Shown here: positions 22,035 through 31,825 of the stretch, in pieces
How positions within the stretch are numbered: position 1 is the stretch's first letter
Layout: every line of letters starts with the position of its first letter
From: Actinomycetota bacterium
GTDB lineage: Bacteria; Actinomycetota; Actinomycetes; Streptosporangiales; Streptosporangiaceae
Assembly: GCA_027314515.1 (NCBI GenBank)
Contig: DAHVAR010000091.1
Coordinates: 1 to 64,000, forward strand
Reading direction: 5' to 3'
Length of the DNA: 64,000 nt
Made by a program: the position numbers and the translations under genes
The notes under the pieces: model-generated
Seen by the model: the letters and a program-made list of their open reading frames with translations, nothing else
What the model was told of the DNA's origin: nothing
The model's database searches: none

Positions 22035-22961
22035 ATGCTCGAGTTGCATCGGCTCCGGCTCCTGCTCGAGTTCGCCGAGCGAGGCACGATCGCCGCCGCG
22101 GCTGGCGCCCTCGGCTATACGCCGTCCGCCGTCTCGCAGCAGCTCGCCGCGCTGGAGCGGGAGACCGGGGCGACGCTGCTGAACCGGACGGCGCGGACGG
22201 CCGAGCTGACCGAGGCGGGCAAGCGTTTGGCAGCGCGAGCGGCCGAGATCCTGGCGATGGTCGAGGCGGCCGAGGCCGACCTCGCCGCCCCGGAGCCAGC
22301 CGGACGGGTGGCGATCTCCGCATTCCCGACCGCGGCGGTCGCGTTCGCGCCAGCGCTGACCAGGACGGTTCGGGCGCATCCGGGCCTCAGCCTGCTGCTG
22401 CGCCAGACCGCGGGCGGTGAGGTGCTCCGGCTGGTCAGAGCCGGACAGGTGGACGTGGCGATCGTCGACGACTGGAGCGGCAAGCTGGCAGCCGGCCAGG
22501 CGGCGCTGCGGTTCTACCACCTGGTTACCGACCCGCTGGTGCTGGTCGTGCCGCGCGGGCACTGGGCGAGCGACCCGCGCGTTCCGGTGTCGCTGCACAA
22601 GCTGCGCGAAGAGCCGTGGCTGTCACCTCCCGCGGGCGAGGCGTCCCGCCGCGCGGTGGACCAGGTGCTGGCCGCAGCAGGCGGGGTAGCCGAGGCGCCG
22701 TCGGAGTTCGAGGGCCTGGCCACGATCCTGAGCCTGGTGGCGCGCGGCATCGGGGTGGCGATCCTGCCACGGCTGACGCTGGCCGGCGGCGACGCCCGGG
22801 TTGCCGTCCGGGAGTTGCCCGGAACGCGCCCGGCGCGGGACCTGTATGCGGCGGCCAGGGCATCCTCGGTGCGACGGCCAGCGGTCGCGGTGATCGTGCG
22901 GGCGCTGACCTCAGCGGCGCGCGGCCTGCCCGGCGCCCGGACCGAAGCCGAGGCTGGCTGA
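22035..22961 (+). CDS. LysR family transcriptional regulator
   Basis: 'LELHRLRLLLEFAERGTIAAAAGALGYTPSAVSQQLAALE' HTH; divergent from the aminotransferase gene. Confidence 0.92.
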   Translation: MLELHRLRLLLEFAERGTIAAAAGALGYTPSAVSQQLAALERETGATLLNRTARTAELTEAGKRLAARAAEILAMVEAAEADLAAPEPAGRVAISAFPTAAVAFAPALTRTVRAHPGLSLLLRQTAGGEVLRLVRAGQVDVAIVDDWSGKLAAGQAALRFYHLVTDPLVLVVPRGHWASDPRVPVSLHKLREEPWLSPPAGEASRRAVDQVLAAAGGVAEAPSEFEGLATILSLVARGIGVAILPRLTLAGGDARVAVRELPGTRPARDLYAAARASSVRRPAVAVIVRALTSAARGLPGARTEAEAG

Positions 22962-22981
22962 CTCAGCGTTAGGCTGCCCCA

Positions 22982-24067
22982 ATGAAGCCTGAGACCGGAA
23001 CGCTTGATCTTGCCCTGGCGGCTCCTGAGCTGACCGCGCGGCTCGTCGATATCGAGTCGGTGAGTGGTAACGAAGGGCCGCTGGCTGACGCGATAGCCAG
23101 CGCGCTGGCGGAGCTCGGGCACCTGACCCTGCATCGTGACGGCAACGCGATCGTGGCGCGCACGAACTTCGGCCGGGCCGAGCGGGTAGTGCTGGCCGGT
23201 CATATCGACACGGTTCCGGTGCACTCGAATCTCCCGTCGCGGCTGGCCGACGGCCGGCTCTACGGCTGCGGTAGCTGCGACATGAAGTCGGGGGTGGCGG
23301 TGCAACTGCGCCTCGCGGCGCAGCTGACCGACGCGGCCCGTGATGTGACGTACGTGTTCTACGACTGCGAGGAGGTAGAGGCAGAGCGCAATGGGCTGCT
23401 GCGGCTCAGCCGGGCACGGCCGGAACTGCTAGTGGCCGACTTCGCGGTGCTGCTGGAACCGACCGGTGCCGTGGTCGAGGGCGGTTGCCAGGGCACGCTG
23501 CGAGCCGAGATCATCGCGCGCGGCGAGCGAGCGCACAGCGCGCGAGCCTGGCTCGGCAGCAACGCGATCCACGCAGCCGGCGGGATCCTGGATGTGCTGG
23601 GCCGTTACGTCACACGCCAGCCGGTCGTGGACGGGCTCAGCTATCACGAGGGCATGAACGCAGTGGGAATCCGCGGCGGGGTGGCCGGCAACGTCATTCC
23701 GGATGAGTGCGTCGTCAGCGTCAACTTCAGGTTTGCCCCTGATCGCTCTGCCGGGCAGGCCGAGCAACACGTCCGGGACGTGTTCGACGGCTGGGACGTC
23801 GTCATCACCGACGTCGCCGGGGGAGCGCGGCCTGGGCTGGGCGCGCCGGCCGCGGCCTCTTTCGTTACGGCGATGGGCGGCGTGCCGCGGGCGAAGCTGG
23901 GGTGGACCGATGTCGCGAGGTTCGACGCACTGGGCATCCCGGCAGTCAACTTCGGCCCTGGCGACCCGCAGCTTGCGCACACCAGGGACGAGCACGTCGC
24001 GGTGGCAGAGATCGAGCAGTGTGAGTCGCAGATGCTCGCCTGGCTGAGTCCGGCTGCGCGAGGCTAG
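22982..24067 (+). CDS. dapE: succinyl-diaminopimelate desuccinylase
   Basis: M20 peptidase motifs 'LAGHIDTVPVHSN', 'GCGSCDMKSGVAV', 'DCEEVEAERNGL'. Confidence 0.93.
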   Translation: MKPETGTLDLALAAPELTARLVDIESVSGNEGPLADAIASALAELGHLTLHRDGNAIVARTNFGRAERVVLAGHIDTVPVHSNLPSRLADGRLYGCGSCDMKSGVAVQLRLAAQLTDAARDVTYVFYDCEEVEAERNGLLRLSRARPELLVADFAVLLEPTGAVVEGGCQGTLRAEIIARGERAHSARAWLGSNAIHAAGGILDVLGRYVTRQPVVDGLSYHEGMNAVGIRGGVAGNVIPDECVVSVNFRFAPDRSAGQAEQHVRDVFDGWDVVITDVAGGARPGLGAPAAASFVTAMGGVPRAKLGWTDVARFDALGIPAVNFGPGDPQLAHTRDEHVAVAEIEQCESQMLAWLSPAARG

Positions 24068-24073
24068 CCCCTG

Positions 24074-24099
24074 CTGGCGAGGCTGGCCCCGCTCGCCAG
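24074..24099. terminator. bidirectional hairpin between convergent genes
   Basis: CTGGCGAG ... CTCGCCAG, 10-nt loop, between the dapE and protease stops. Confidence 0.45.
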
Positions 24100-24112
24100 G
24101 GCCCGGCGATGG

Positions 24113-25768
24113 TTACTGCGGCGGCGCCGCGGCCAGCGTCACCTTGCGGGTCACGGTCTGGCCCGCGGGAGTCACCCACGTGAGCCTCACCGTGGCGCCG
24201 CTGTGCACGCCCTGCAGGATGTTCATCAGCGAGGCTGGCGACGACACCGGCTGGTTGTTCACCCTGGTGATGACGTCGCCGGCATTGATGCCCGCCGCGG
24301 AGGCCGGCGTCTGGCAGAGCGAGCCGAGTATCAGCGTGCCCGAACTGACCGGCGCGATCCTGGTGGGCAGGCCGGCCTGTTGATCGTTTTGCACGCAGCC
24401 GCCGGGCGCCGGGGTCACCTGACCGCCCTGGCCGGTCACGTCCTGCACCTGCTGCTGGAGCTGAGCTCGCGGACTCGCCGAGGTGCTCTGGGTGCCGTTT
24501 TTCCCGCTCGGCACGAGCACGCCGACGAAGCCCGAACTGCCGATCCGGATGCCCACGGCTGGGTGCCCGGCGATGATCCGCCGGGCGAGAGCGAGAGCCC
24601 GGTTGATCGGGATCGCGAAACCTACGTCCTGGCCGGAGTTGGCGGTGCTGTTCACGCTCGCTGCGGTGTCCATGCCGATGACCTTGCCGTCGGTGCTCAC
24701 TAGCGGGCCGCCGGAGTCGCCCGGAATGATCTGCGCATTGGTCTGCAGCATGCCGGTGAGGGTCTCAGCCGCTTCACCGCTGCCGTTGTCGCTTGCGGTG
24801 ATGGTCTGGTTGAGGTTGGTGATGGTGCCGGCCACGTAGCTGATCTTGCCGGTGCCATTCGCGTTGCCCATGCCGACGACCTGATCGCCGATCTTGACCG
24901 ACGAGGAGTCGCCGATCGGCACCGTCGGCAGGCCGGACGCTCCCACTAGCTGGATGACGGCGACGTCGGAGCCCTTGTCGTAGCCGAGCCACCGGGCCGT
25001 GTACTGCCGTCCAGTCGTCACTACCGTCGCGGTGAGGCCGGTCGTTCCGTTGATGACGTGATTGTTGGTCAGGACCAAGCCAGAGTGGCTGATGATCATG
25101 CCAGTGGCGGCGGCGCCCATGCCCTGGCCGTCGTACTGCAGGTTGCTCGTGATGACTACCAGCCCGGGCGTGACAGCGTTGCGGAGCCGCCGCATGGTGC
25201 CCTGTGAGATCGCTCCGGAGTTGCCACTGTTTGAGCTGCCGTTGTTGGCGTTGCCGTTCGTGCTGCCGCCGGGGAAGAGGCTGTTACCCGGCTGGCCGAG
25301 ATTGCCGGAACCGGCACTGCCAGAACTGGCGGCCGGCGGCTGGCTGCCGTCGGCGAACGCAACCACCAGGCTGCCGGCGGTAGCGGCGACGGCAGCAACG
25401 GCAATGTAGGTGATCGCCGCGGTGAGCGCGCGGCGGCGCGGCGGGCGGGGCGGCTGGCCGTAGCCACCGGGTACGCCGTAGTGGCCCGGCGGCTGGCCGT
25501 AGCCACCGGGCTGGCCGTAGCCGGGCTGGCCGTAGCCGGGCGGCGGGTAGCCGATCGGCTGGGTGAAGGCCGGCAACTCGCCGGCGCCGGCCCGGCTGGA
25601 CGCAGCCCGGCTGGACGCATCAGGATTACCTGACTCCCGGGCTGGCCCAAAGTCAGCGGTCTGCCGTGCCTCGCCCGCTTGCGGCTGAATGGACGGATCT
25701 GCGGGGGCCGTCCACGACTCCCAGATGCCAGGCCGCTGGCCGTCGCTGCTCTGCTCGTCCATCTCCAT
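24113..25768 (-). CDS. HtrA/DegP-like S1C serine protease with PDZ domain, N-terminal G/Y/P/Q repeats and one TM
   Basis: Triad motifs 'LTNNHVI', 'GSDVAVIQL', 'PGDSGGPLV'; PDZ 'AGINAGDVITRVNNQPVSSPASLMNIL'; 'PPGYGQPGYGQPGGYGQPPGHYG'. Confidence 0.92.
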   Translation of the reverse strand: MEMDEQSSDGQRPGIWESWTAPADPSIQPQAGEARQTADFGPARESGNPDASSRAASSRAGAGELPAFTQPIGYPPPGYGQPGYGQPGGYGQPPGHYGVPGGYGQPPRPPRRRALTAAITYIAVAAVAATAGSLVVAFADGSQPPAASSGSAGSGNLGQPGNSLFPGGSTNGNANNGSSNSGNSGAISQGTMRRLRNAVTPGLVVITSNLQYDGQGMGAAATGMIISHSGLVLTNNHVINGTTGLTATVVTTGRQYTARWLGYDKGSDVAVIQLVGASGLPTVPIGDSSSVKIGDQVVGMGNANGTGKISYVAGTITNLNQTITASDNGSGEAAETLTGMLQTNAQIIPGDSGGPLVSTDGKVIGMDTAASVNSTANSGQDVGFAIPINRALALARRIIAGHPAVGIRIGSSGFVGVLVPSGKNGTQSTSASPRAQLQQQVQDVTGQGGQVTPAPGGCVQNDQQAGLPTRIAPVSSGTLILGSLCQTPASAAGINAGDVITRVNNQPVSSPASLMNILQGVHSGATVRLTWVTPAGQTVTRKVTLAAAPPQ

Positions 25769-26089
25769 CACCCTCTGCCCAGTGTCATGCCAGCCTATGT
25801 CCGGCAGCCCGGGCCGACATCCGTCACCGGACGCAGTCGCTCGCACCCGTCCCGTCCAAGTAAGCACTACCGACCTGGACGTTAGCTGAACGAGCACTGA
25901 GGATCGCCTATCGCGGCGCGGGCTGGAGATGCGTTGCTTGTAGTCGCGCTAGTCGTGGTCCTGCATCAGTGAGTAAGCGGCCGGGGGGCCGCCGAAATTC
26001 CGGCTCAGGCAGCCGAGTGCCGGGAGTAATCTCCGCAAGTCGGGTGCGCTCGTCCCGGGGACGGGTGCGCCACGCTCGGGCGTGAAGGC

Positions 26090-26127
26090 GATATATCTTG
26101 TCATCTCTGCTGTGGAGATATATCTTG
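26090..26127 (+). promoter_or_regulatory. two copies of GATATATCTTG, 27 bp apart
   Basis: 26090-26100 and 26117-26127, just upstream of the ATG at 26163 and unusually AT-rich for this window. Confidence 0.5.
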
Positions 26128-26162
26128 AAGCTGTCACGGACGGCACCACGCAGGAGTTGACA

Positions 26163-26621
26163 ATGTCCGCACCGCCAAGCACCTATCAAACGGACCTGAG
26201 CCACCGCGAGGAGATCGCGGTTTCCGGCGCGGCGCTGTCGGAGGCGCCGTGGAAGCTGGCCGGAGCGGCGGGCGTCGCCGTCGCTGGCGCCGACATGCTC
26301 GCGCACCTTGCCTTCCTCCATCCGGAACTGTTCAGCCCGCTGTCTGAGGGCGTCGTCGCGTTCTTTGCGGTAGCCGGAGCGGGAGCCCTTGTCCGCAGCA
26401 GGCACAGCCGGGCGCTGCGCTGGGCGCGCAGCAGGCCGTGGCGATTCGCCATCGTGCCCGGAGCCGCCGCCGCGATCGTCATCTTCGTGCTGACCATGCT
26501 GCACGGCAGTGGCGTCTTCGGCAGTGGTTTCACCGCGTTGTGGCATGGCGCGATCGCCTACGGTGTGACCGGCGTGGTCGGCTCGGTCGTCCGGCCGAGC
26601 CGGGCAGAACGAGGCTCCTAG
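26163..26621 (+). CDS. integral membrane protein of unknown function
   Basis: 152 aa with several TM segments (AGAAGVAVAGADMLAHLAFL..., FAIVPGAAAAIVIFVLTML...). Confidence 0.6.
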   Translation: MSAPPSTYQTDLSHREEIAVSGAALSEAPWKLAGAAGVAVAGADMLAHLAFLHPELFSPLSEGVVAFFAVAGAGALVRSRHSRALRWARSRPWRFAIVPGAAAAIVIFVLTMLHGSGVFGSGFTALWHGAIAYGVTGVVGSVVRPSRAERGS

Positions 26622-26637
26622 CGGTTGCGACCCGCAG

Positions 26638-27399
26638 TCACGGCCGGCCCGCGATGCCATGCTCGCCGACCGGCCCGACTGCCAGGCCGCGCCGTTCGCA
26701 TTCGTCGAGCAGCGGCCGGACCGCCCCGAGGCCGGCTTGCCAGGCGCCTGGCGGCGAGGTGCAGCCGGAGTCATGCAGCAGCACGGTCACGCCGCCATCG
26801 AGCCCGCGAAGCAATGTCCGCAGCACCGAACCCGGCGTGGCGCCTGGTGTCCATTCCCGGCCCGAGGCGCCCCACAACACCGGGGAGAGGCCGAGTTCCC
26901 GAGCGACCAGCAGGGCCGGCCCGCTGAGCACTCCGTAGGGTGGCCTGAATAGCCGTGGCCGGATGCCGGTGACCGTAGCGATCAGGTCCGTTGCCCTGGC
27001 CAGGTCGGACCGGGTGGCCGCCGGAGTGCGGGCCGGGAGGTAGCGGTGATCCCAGCCGTGAACCCCGACCTCGTGCCCGGCGGCCGCGAGTTCAGCGGCG
27101 AGGCCCGGTGCCTTGGCAACCATGCTGCCCAGCATGAAGAAGGTCGCGTGCACCGCACGTTCGGCCAGCACCCGGGCGAATTCCGGGGTGGAGCCGGAAT
27201 CGGGGCCGTCATCGAAGGTGAGGGCCACATGCCCGGGATCGCCCTGGCCGGACAGCCGCCTGAAGGCGAGCATCCGGACTGGCCCGAGCCCGGTGATGCC
27301 CGGCCCGGCATGCGCAATGGCAAGTCCCGCGGCCGCGGCGCCCGCGAGGACTCCGGCCTGCCGCAACCGCCCGGCGCGATAACCGGCCGGTGCAGGCAC
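26638..27399 (-). CDS. polysaccharide deacetylase (NodB domain)
   Basis: 'VALTFDDGPDSGSTPEFARVL', 'EVGVHGWDHRYL', 'RLFRPPYG'. Confidence 0.93.
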   Translation of the reverse strand: MPAPAGYRAGRLRQAGVLAGAAAAGLAIAHAGPGITGLGPVRMLAFRRLSGQGDPGHVALTFDDGPDSGSTPEFARVLAERAVHATFFMLGSMVAKAPGLAAELAAAGHEVGVHGWDHRYLPARTPAATRSDLARATDLIATVTGIRPRLFRPPYGVLSGPALLVARELGLSPVLWGASGREWTPGATPGSVLRTLLRGLDGGVTVLLHDSGCTSPPGAWQAGLGAVRPLLDECERRGLAVGPVGEHGIAGRP

Positions 27400-27510
27400 C
27401 TACCGCCTCCGCCGCCGGATGAGCGGTGACCTGCGCTGTGCGATCACGAGGGAATGTTAACCCCGCCGAAACTGCCCAGCCCGGAGAGCGACGGCCTGAA
27501 TGGCTGCGGC

Positions 27511-27542
27511 CGTTGACCCTGATACCCGTTGACCCTGATACC
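27511..27542. repeat. 16-bp tandem duplication upstream of the glycosyltransferase
   Basis: cgttgaccctgatacc x2. Confidence 0.95.
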
Positions 27543-27660
27543 CGGCTAGTGTCCATCGCGGTTTTCCGGGTAGAGCGGTAGCCATGCGCATCGGGGTGGC
27601 TACCGGGTGCGGAGCGGCCGGCCCGGCAGGCGCTGGCCCGCTCTGGCGGGGCGTCGCCGA

Positions 27661-28755
27661 ATGACCGGATCCAGGTCCGCCGTGCTGTTGTCGGGCTCGA
27701 TCGGCATGGGACACGACGCGATTGCCGCGGCGTGCGCGTCCTCGCTCGAGTCGCAGGGCTGGTCGACGGTCACCCTGGACGCGATGAAGATGCTCGGTCC
27801 CGGCGGCGGCTCGGCCGGCCAGGCGGTCTTCCGCGCCATGCTCGGGACCCCGGGGCTCCTCGATGCCGTGCACTTCTCGGCGCTGCGCACCGGCAACCGG
27901 CTCGCCCGCATCGCCGATGCGCTCGCCAGGCGCAAGCTGGCGCCGGTACTGCGGCGGTATCTCGACCAGCATCCTGCCGACCTCCTGCTGTCGGTGTTCG
28001 CCACCGGGGCAGCAGCCGGAAGCGCGGTCGCACGCCGGTATCCGGCGATGCGCCACATCGTGTTGTGCAGTGACGTCACCCCGCACTGGCTCTGGGTGCA
28101 TCGCGACGTGGACATGTACCTCGTCTGTGCCGAGGTTGCCGAACTGGGCGTGCTGCGATTCCAGCCGGCTGCCAGGATCGAGGTGGTACCTCTTCCGGTT
28201 CGCCCGGCCTTCTACCGCCCGCTCGGGCAAGCTCAGGCCAGGGCAGCGCTCGCCATTCCGCCGGACGAGCGCTGCGTACTGCTCATGTCCGGTGCCTGGG
28301 GACTCGGGCCGGTAGCTGCCGCGGCTGAGGCGCTGGCCGGAGCCGGCCTGCACGTCCTGGCAGTGGCCGGCCGCAACGAGCGGCTGGCGAGCAAGCTGGC
28401 GGCGGTCGCCGCGCGGCAGCCGCGGATCCGCGCCTTCGGCTTCACCGACCGGATTCCGGACCTGATGTCCGCGGCCGACCTGGTCATCACCAGCTCGGGT
28501 GACACCTGCGCGGAGGCCCGGACTGTCGGCAGGCCGCTGTTGCTGCTGGACGTGGTCCAGGGTCACGGCCGGGACAACCTGCAGCACGAGCTGGAGCTTG
28601 GCGATGCCATGGTGACCTCGGCTGGCCCAGCGGAGGTCACTAGGTGCGCGCTTGCCGCACTGGACCGCGCTAAGCCTGCTCCGGTCGGCCTGGTCCGGTC
28701 GCGAGCCGACTGGGAGTCCGCCTTCGCGGCAGCAATCAGCAGCTGCGGCTTCTAG
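27661..28755 (+). CDS. MGDG synthase-like glycosyltransferase
   Basis: 'VLLSGSIGMGHDAIAAACA' N-terminal motif, 'LVITSSGDTCAEARTVGRPLLLLD' C-terminal donor site. Confidence 0.82.
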   Translation: MTGSRSAVLLSGSIGMGHDAIAAACASSLESQGWSTVTLDAMKMLGPGGGSAGQAVFRAMLGTPGLLDAVHFSALRTGNRLARIADALARRKLAPVLRRYLDQHPADLLLSVFATGAAAGSAVARRYPAMRHIVLCSDVTPHWLWVHRDVDMYLVCAEVAELGVLRFQPAARIEVVPLPVRPAFYRPLGQAQARAALAIPPDERCVLLMSGAWGLGPVAAAAEALAGAGLHVLAVAGRNERLASKLAAVAARQPRIRAFGFTDRIPDLMSAADLVITSSGDTCAEARTVGRPLLLLDVVQGHGRDNLQHELELGDAMVTSAGPAEVTRCALAALDRAKPAPVGLVRSRADWESAFAAAISSCGF

Positions 28756-28994
28756 CCGCACGGCGGCGGCAGGCACCGGGGCGAGCGATCACGCAAAGCA
28801 ACCTGCACAGCACGCTGGGTATTAGGGCGGGGCCGTTACCCGACCTGGCCCCGGCCCGCTGCCTGCGCATCCAGCTGACCTGGGTAACGTGTCTGTGACG
28901 CGGTGATCGGCCCGCACGCCCTGCCTGCCGGACCGGCCGCCGCGAAGACAGCACGGCACCCGGCCCTGCGGCAGCTCTTCGCGCAGGCGGGCAG

Positions 28995-30008
28995 ATGGCG
29001 GAGGCAACGGCAGTGACACAGGTAGCCGGCGCGATCGAGGTCGGCCTGACAGACCCCGGCCGAAACGTGCAGTCCGGCGGCCGGAGGTCCGCCCGCCTTG
29101 TCGCCCGCAGCCTGTTCCTGCTGACCAAGCCGCGCATCATCGAGCTGCTCCTGGTCACCACACTGCCCACCATGATGCTCGCCGCGCGCGGCCTGCCCCC
29201 GGCCCGGCTCATCCTGGTGACGATGCTTGGCGGTGCACTCGCGGCCGCCAGCGCGAACACGCTGAACTGCTATCTCGACCGCGACATCGACGCGGTCATG
29301 AAGCGGACGTCGAAGCGGCCGCTGGTAGCGCGGGTGGGCGGACATGGCGAGACAGGGACGGCCAGCGGGACGGCGGTCAAGCCCGGCGAGGCACTGGCGT
29401 CGGGAATCTTGCTCGGCGCCGCGGCCACGCTGCTGCTCGGCTTCGCGGCGAACTGGCTGGCCGCGGCGCTCGCCGACGCCGCGATCTTGTTCTACGTGTT
29501 CGTCTACACGATGGCGCTGAAGCGGCGCACTGCCTCCAACATCGTGATCGGCGGCGCCGCTGGCTGCTTCCCGGTGCTCGTCGGCTGGGCCGCGGTCACC
29601 GGCCGGGTGAGCTGGGCAGCCGCGGTGCTGTTCGGGGTGATTTTCTTCTGGACTCCGCCGCACTTCTGGGCGCTGGCGATGAAATTCCGCGATGACTACG
29701 CGGCGGCGAAAGTCCCGATGCTCCCGGTGGTCGCGAGTCCGGCGGTGGTGGCCAGGAAGATCCTGCTCTACTCCTACGTCATGGTTGCCGCGACGCTGCT
29801 GCTGACGCCGTACGCGGGCTGGGCCTATGGCGCCTGCGCGGCTGTGCTCGGTGGCTGGTTCCTGGTCGAGGCGCACCGGTTGCGTAAGCGGATCGGGTCG
29901 TCCAGCGGGCCGGCCCCGATGCGCCTGTTCCACCTGTCGATCGTGTACCTCACGCTGCTGTTCGCGACGGTAGCCGTGACGGCGGTGCTGCCATGGCACG
30001 GCTGGTAG
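28995..30008 (+). CDS. ctaB: heme o synthase / protoheme IX farnesyltransferase
   Basis: UbiA motifs '[16 protein letters not shown]', '[23 protein letters not shown]', '[11 protein letters not shown]'. Confidence 0.95.
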   Translation: MAEATAVTQVAGAIEVGLTDPGRNVQSGGRRSARLVARSLFLLTKPRIIELLLVTTLPTMMLAARGLPPARLILVTMLGGALAAASANTLNCYLDRDIDAVMKRTSKRPLVARVGGHGETGTASGTAVKPGEALASGILLGAAATLLLGFAANWLAAALADAAILFYVFVYTMALKRRTASNIVIGGAAGCFPVLVGWAAVTGRVSWAAAVLFGVIFFWTPPHFWALAMKFRDDYAAAKVPMLPVVASPAVVARKILLYSYVMVAATLLLTPYAGWAYGACAAVLGGWFLVEAHRLRKRIGSSSGPAPMRLFHLSIVYLTLLFATVAVTAVLPWHGW

Positions 30009-30128
30009 TCAGTCAGCCACCCAGGGTGAGCGGGCGTCGGGCCGGCCCGCGATACTTTGTTGCCGGGTTCCGTAAAATTACGAGTCATTGACCCTAGCCG
30101 CCGGCTTCCAGGGGTAATGCTTGGTCAT

Positions 30129-31721
30129 ATGAGCTGGACGAGACGGGCGTTTCTCGGCCGGGCCGCCGCCGCCGCCGCCGTGCCGGCCGCCGTGGTCGCG
30201 GCGGTAAAGATCGGTGATTCGGTGACGCCGGCCAAGACCGGCGGCCGCGCAGTCGCCGCGGCGCGCTCGGGCCGGCCGAGGGCCCGCTGGACGGTCAAAT
30301 ACGAGAACTCGCTACCTGGCTATCCGGACTGGCGGATCAGGAATCAGGGCCCGGTGCACGCCATAGGCGGCTACGCCGGGCAGGCAAGCGTCCTGCCCGG
30401 CGAGCCCATCGACCTGTACGTGTCGACGACGGCGCGCGAGTTCACGGTGAAAGCCTTCCGGATGGGCTGGTACAAGCATGACCTTGCCCGGCTGCTCTGG
30501 CAGTCCGGTTCGATCCGCGGGCACCGGCAGGCGCCCGCCAGGTTCGATGCATCGACCCGGACGGTGTACACCAAGTGGGGCGTCTCGCTCACCGTGCCGA
30601 GCGACAACTGGCCCGAGGGCTCGTACCTGTTCAGGCTGGACGGGGATAACGGCTTCCAGCGATACGTGCCGGTGACCGTCAGGTCGGCCAGCACCGCGGG
30701 CAAGGTCGTCATGAAGAACGCCGTGCCCACCTGGCACGCCTACAACACCTGGGGTCACTACGACCTCTACAAGGGCCCGGACGGCAGCTATAACTCCCGG
30801 TCCTACGCGGTCAGCCTGGACCGGCCGATCGACACCGACGGCGCGTACCTGTTCATGGTCTACGAGCGCAAGCTCATCAATCTGGCCGAGCGCCTCGGCC
30901 TGCCGCTTGCTTACCTCACCAGCATGGACATCGCCAGTAATCCGCACTCGCTGGATGGCGCGGCAGCGCTGGTGTCGCCCGGTCATGACGAGTACTGGTC
31001 ACCGCCCGAGCGGGCGATCGTGACGGCCGCCAGGGACAATGGCATGAACATCGCTTTCCTCGGCGCGAACGCGATGTTCCGCCGGACCAGGCTGGAGCCG
31101 ACCGCGATCGGCGACAACCGGCTGATCGTCTGCTACAAGACCAGCTACGCCCTGGACCCGATGTACGGCAAGCAGAACGACCTGGTCACCAGCGACTGGC
31201 GCGAGCCGCCGAACCCGGACCCGGAGTCCTCGCTGATCGGCACGCTTTACGAGGGCTTCCCGGCCATCGCGGACTACGTGGTGCACACGCCGCACGCGTG
31301 GATGTTCAAGGGCACCGGGGTGCGCCGGGGTACCAGCTTCAAGGCGCTGGTCGGCATCGAATACGACCGGGTAACGCCCGGCTATCCGATGGAGCGTCCG
31401 ATTCAGGTGCTAGCCCACTCGCCCCTGGTGTGCCAGGGTGTCAACAGCTTCGCCGACTCCGCGTACTACACCCACCGCGGCGGCGCGGGCGTCTTCAACT
31501 GCGGCACCATGCGCTGGGTCGAGTCGTTCGGGCCGCCGACGTACAACTGGGGCCTGACTCCGTCGGCCGGCGATTTCACCCGGCGGGTGACGGCAAACGT
31601 GCTGAGGGCGTTCGCGGACGGCCCGGCTGCCGAGAAGTACCCCGCGTACGACAACCTTGCCGAGATCCACGAGCAGGTCGGTGACCCGCTGACTGGCGGC
31701 AGTGTCGCCACTGCCGGGTAA
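30129..31721 (+). CDS. Tat-exported protein with N,N-dimethylformamidase beta-subunit-like domain
   Basis: Tat signal 'TRRAFLGRAAAAAAVPAAVVAA'; 'VKAFRMGWYKHDLARLLWQSG', 'VSPGHDEYWSPPER', 'GVFNCGTMRW'. Confidence 0.72.
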   Translation: MSWTRRAFLGRAAAAAAVPAAVVAAVKIGDSVTPAKTGGRAVAAARSGRPRARWTVKYENSLPGYPDWRIRNQGPVHAIGGYAGQASVLPGEPIDLYVSTTAREFTVKAFRMGWYKHDLARLLWQSGSIRGHRQAPARFDASTRTVYTKWGVSLTVPSDNWPEGSYLFRLDGDNGFQRYVPVTVRSASTAGKVVMKNAVPTWHAYNTWGHYDLYKGPDGSYNSRSYAVSLDRPIDTDGAYLFMVYERKLINLAERLGLPLAYLTSMDIASNPHSLDGAAALVSPGHDEYWSPPERAIVTAARDNGMNIAFLGANAMFRRTRLEPTAIGDNRLIVCYKTSYALDPMYGKQNDLVTSDWREPPNPDPESSLIGTLYEGFPAIADYVVHTPHAWMFKGTGVRRGTSFKALVGIEYDRVTPGYPMERPIQVLAHSPLVCQGVNSFADSAYYTHRGGAGVFNCGTMRWVESFGPPTYNWGLTPSAGDFTRRVTANVLRAFADGPAAEKYPAYDNLAEIHEQVGDPLTGGSVATAG

Positions 31722-31825
31722 GGTGGCCAGGGTCAGACGTGCGGATGACGCGCAAGGTCGGCGCGGCCATTATCGTGAGATCTGGCGGGGACATGCGGGT
31801 GGCGGCGGGAAGCGGTGGGTGAGCG

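Noticed and set aside
25450-25560. Repeats in the protease N-terminus considered as a CRISPR or VNTR
   Set aside because: They encode GYGQP-type low-complexity linker typical of actinobacterial membrane proteins; no spacer/repeat regularity.
30071-30082. CGTAAAATTACG dyad upstream of the Tat protein
   Set aside because: Short arms with a single instance; not enough to call an operator.
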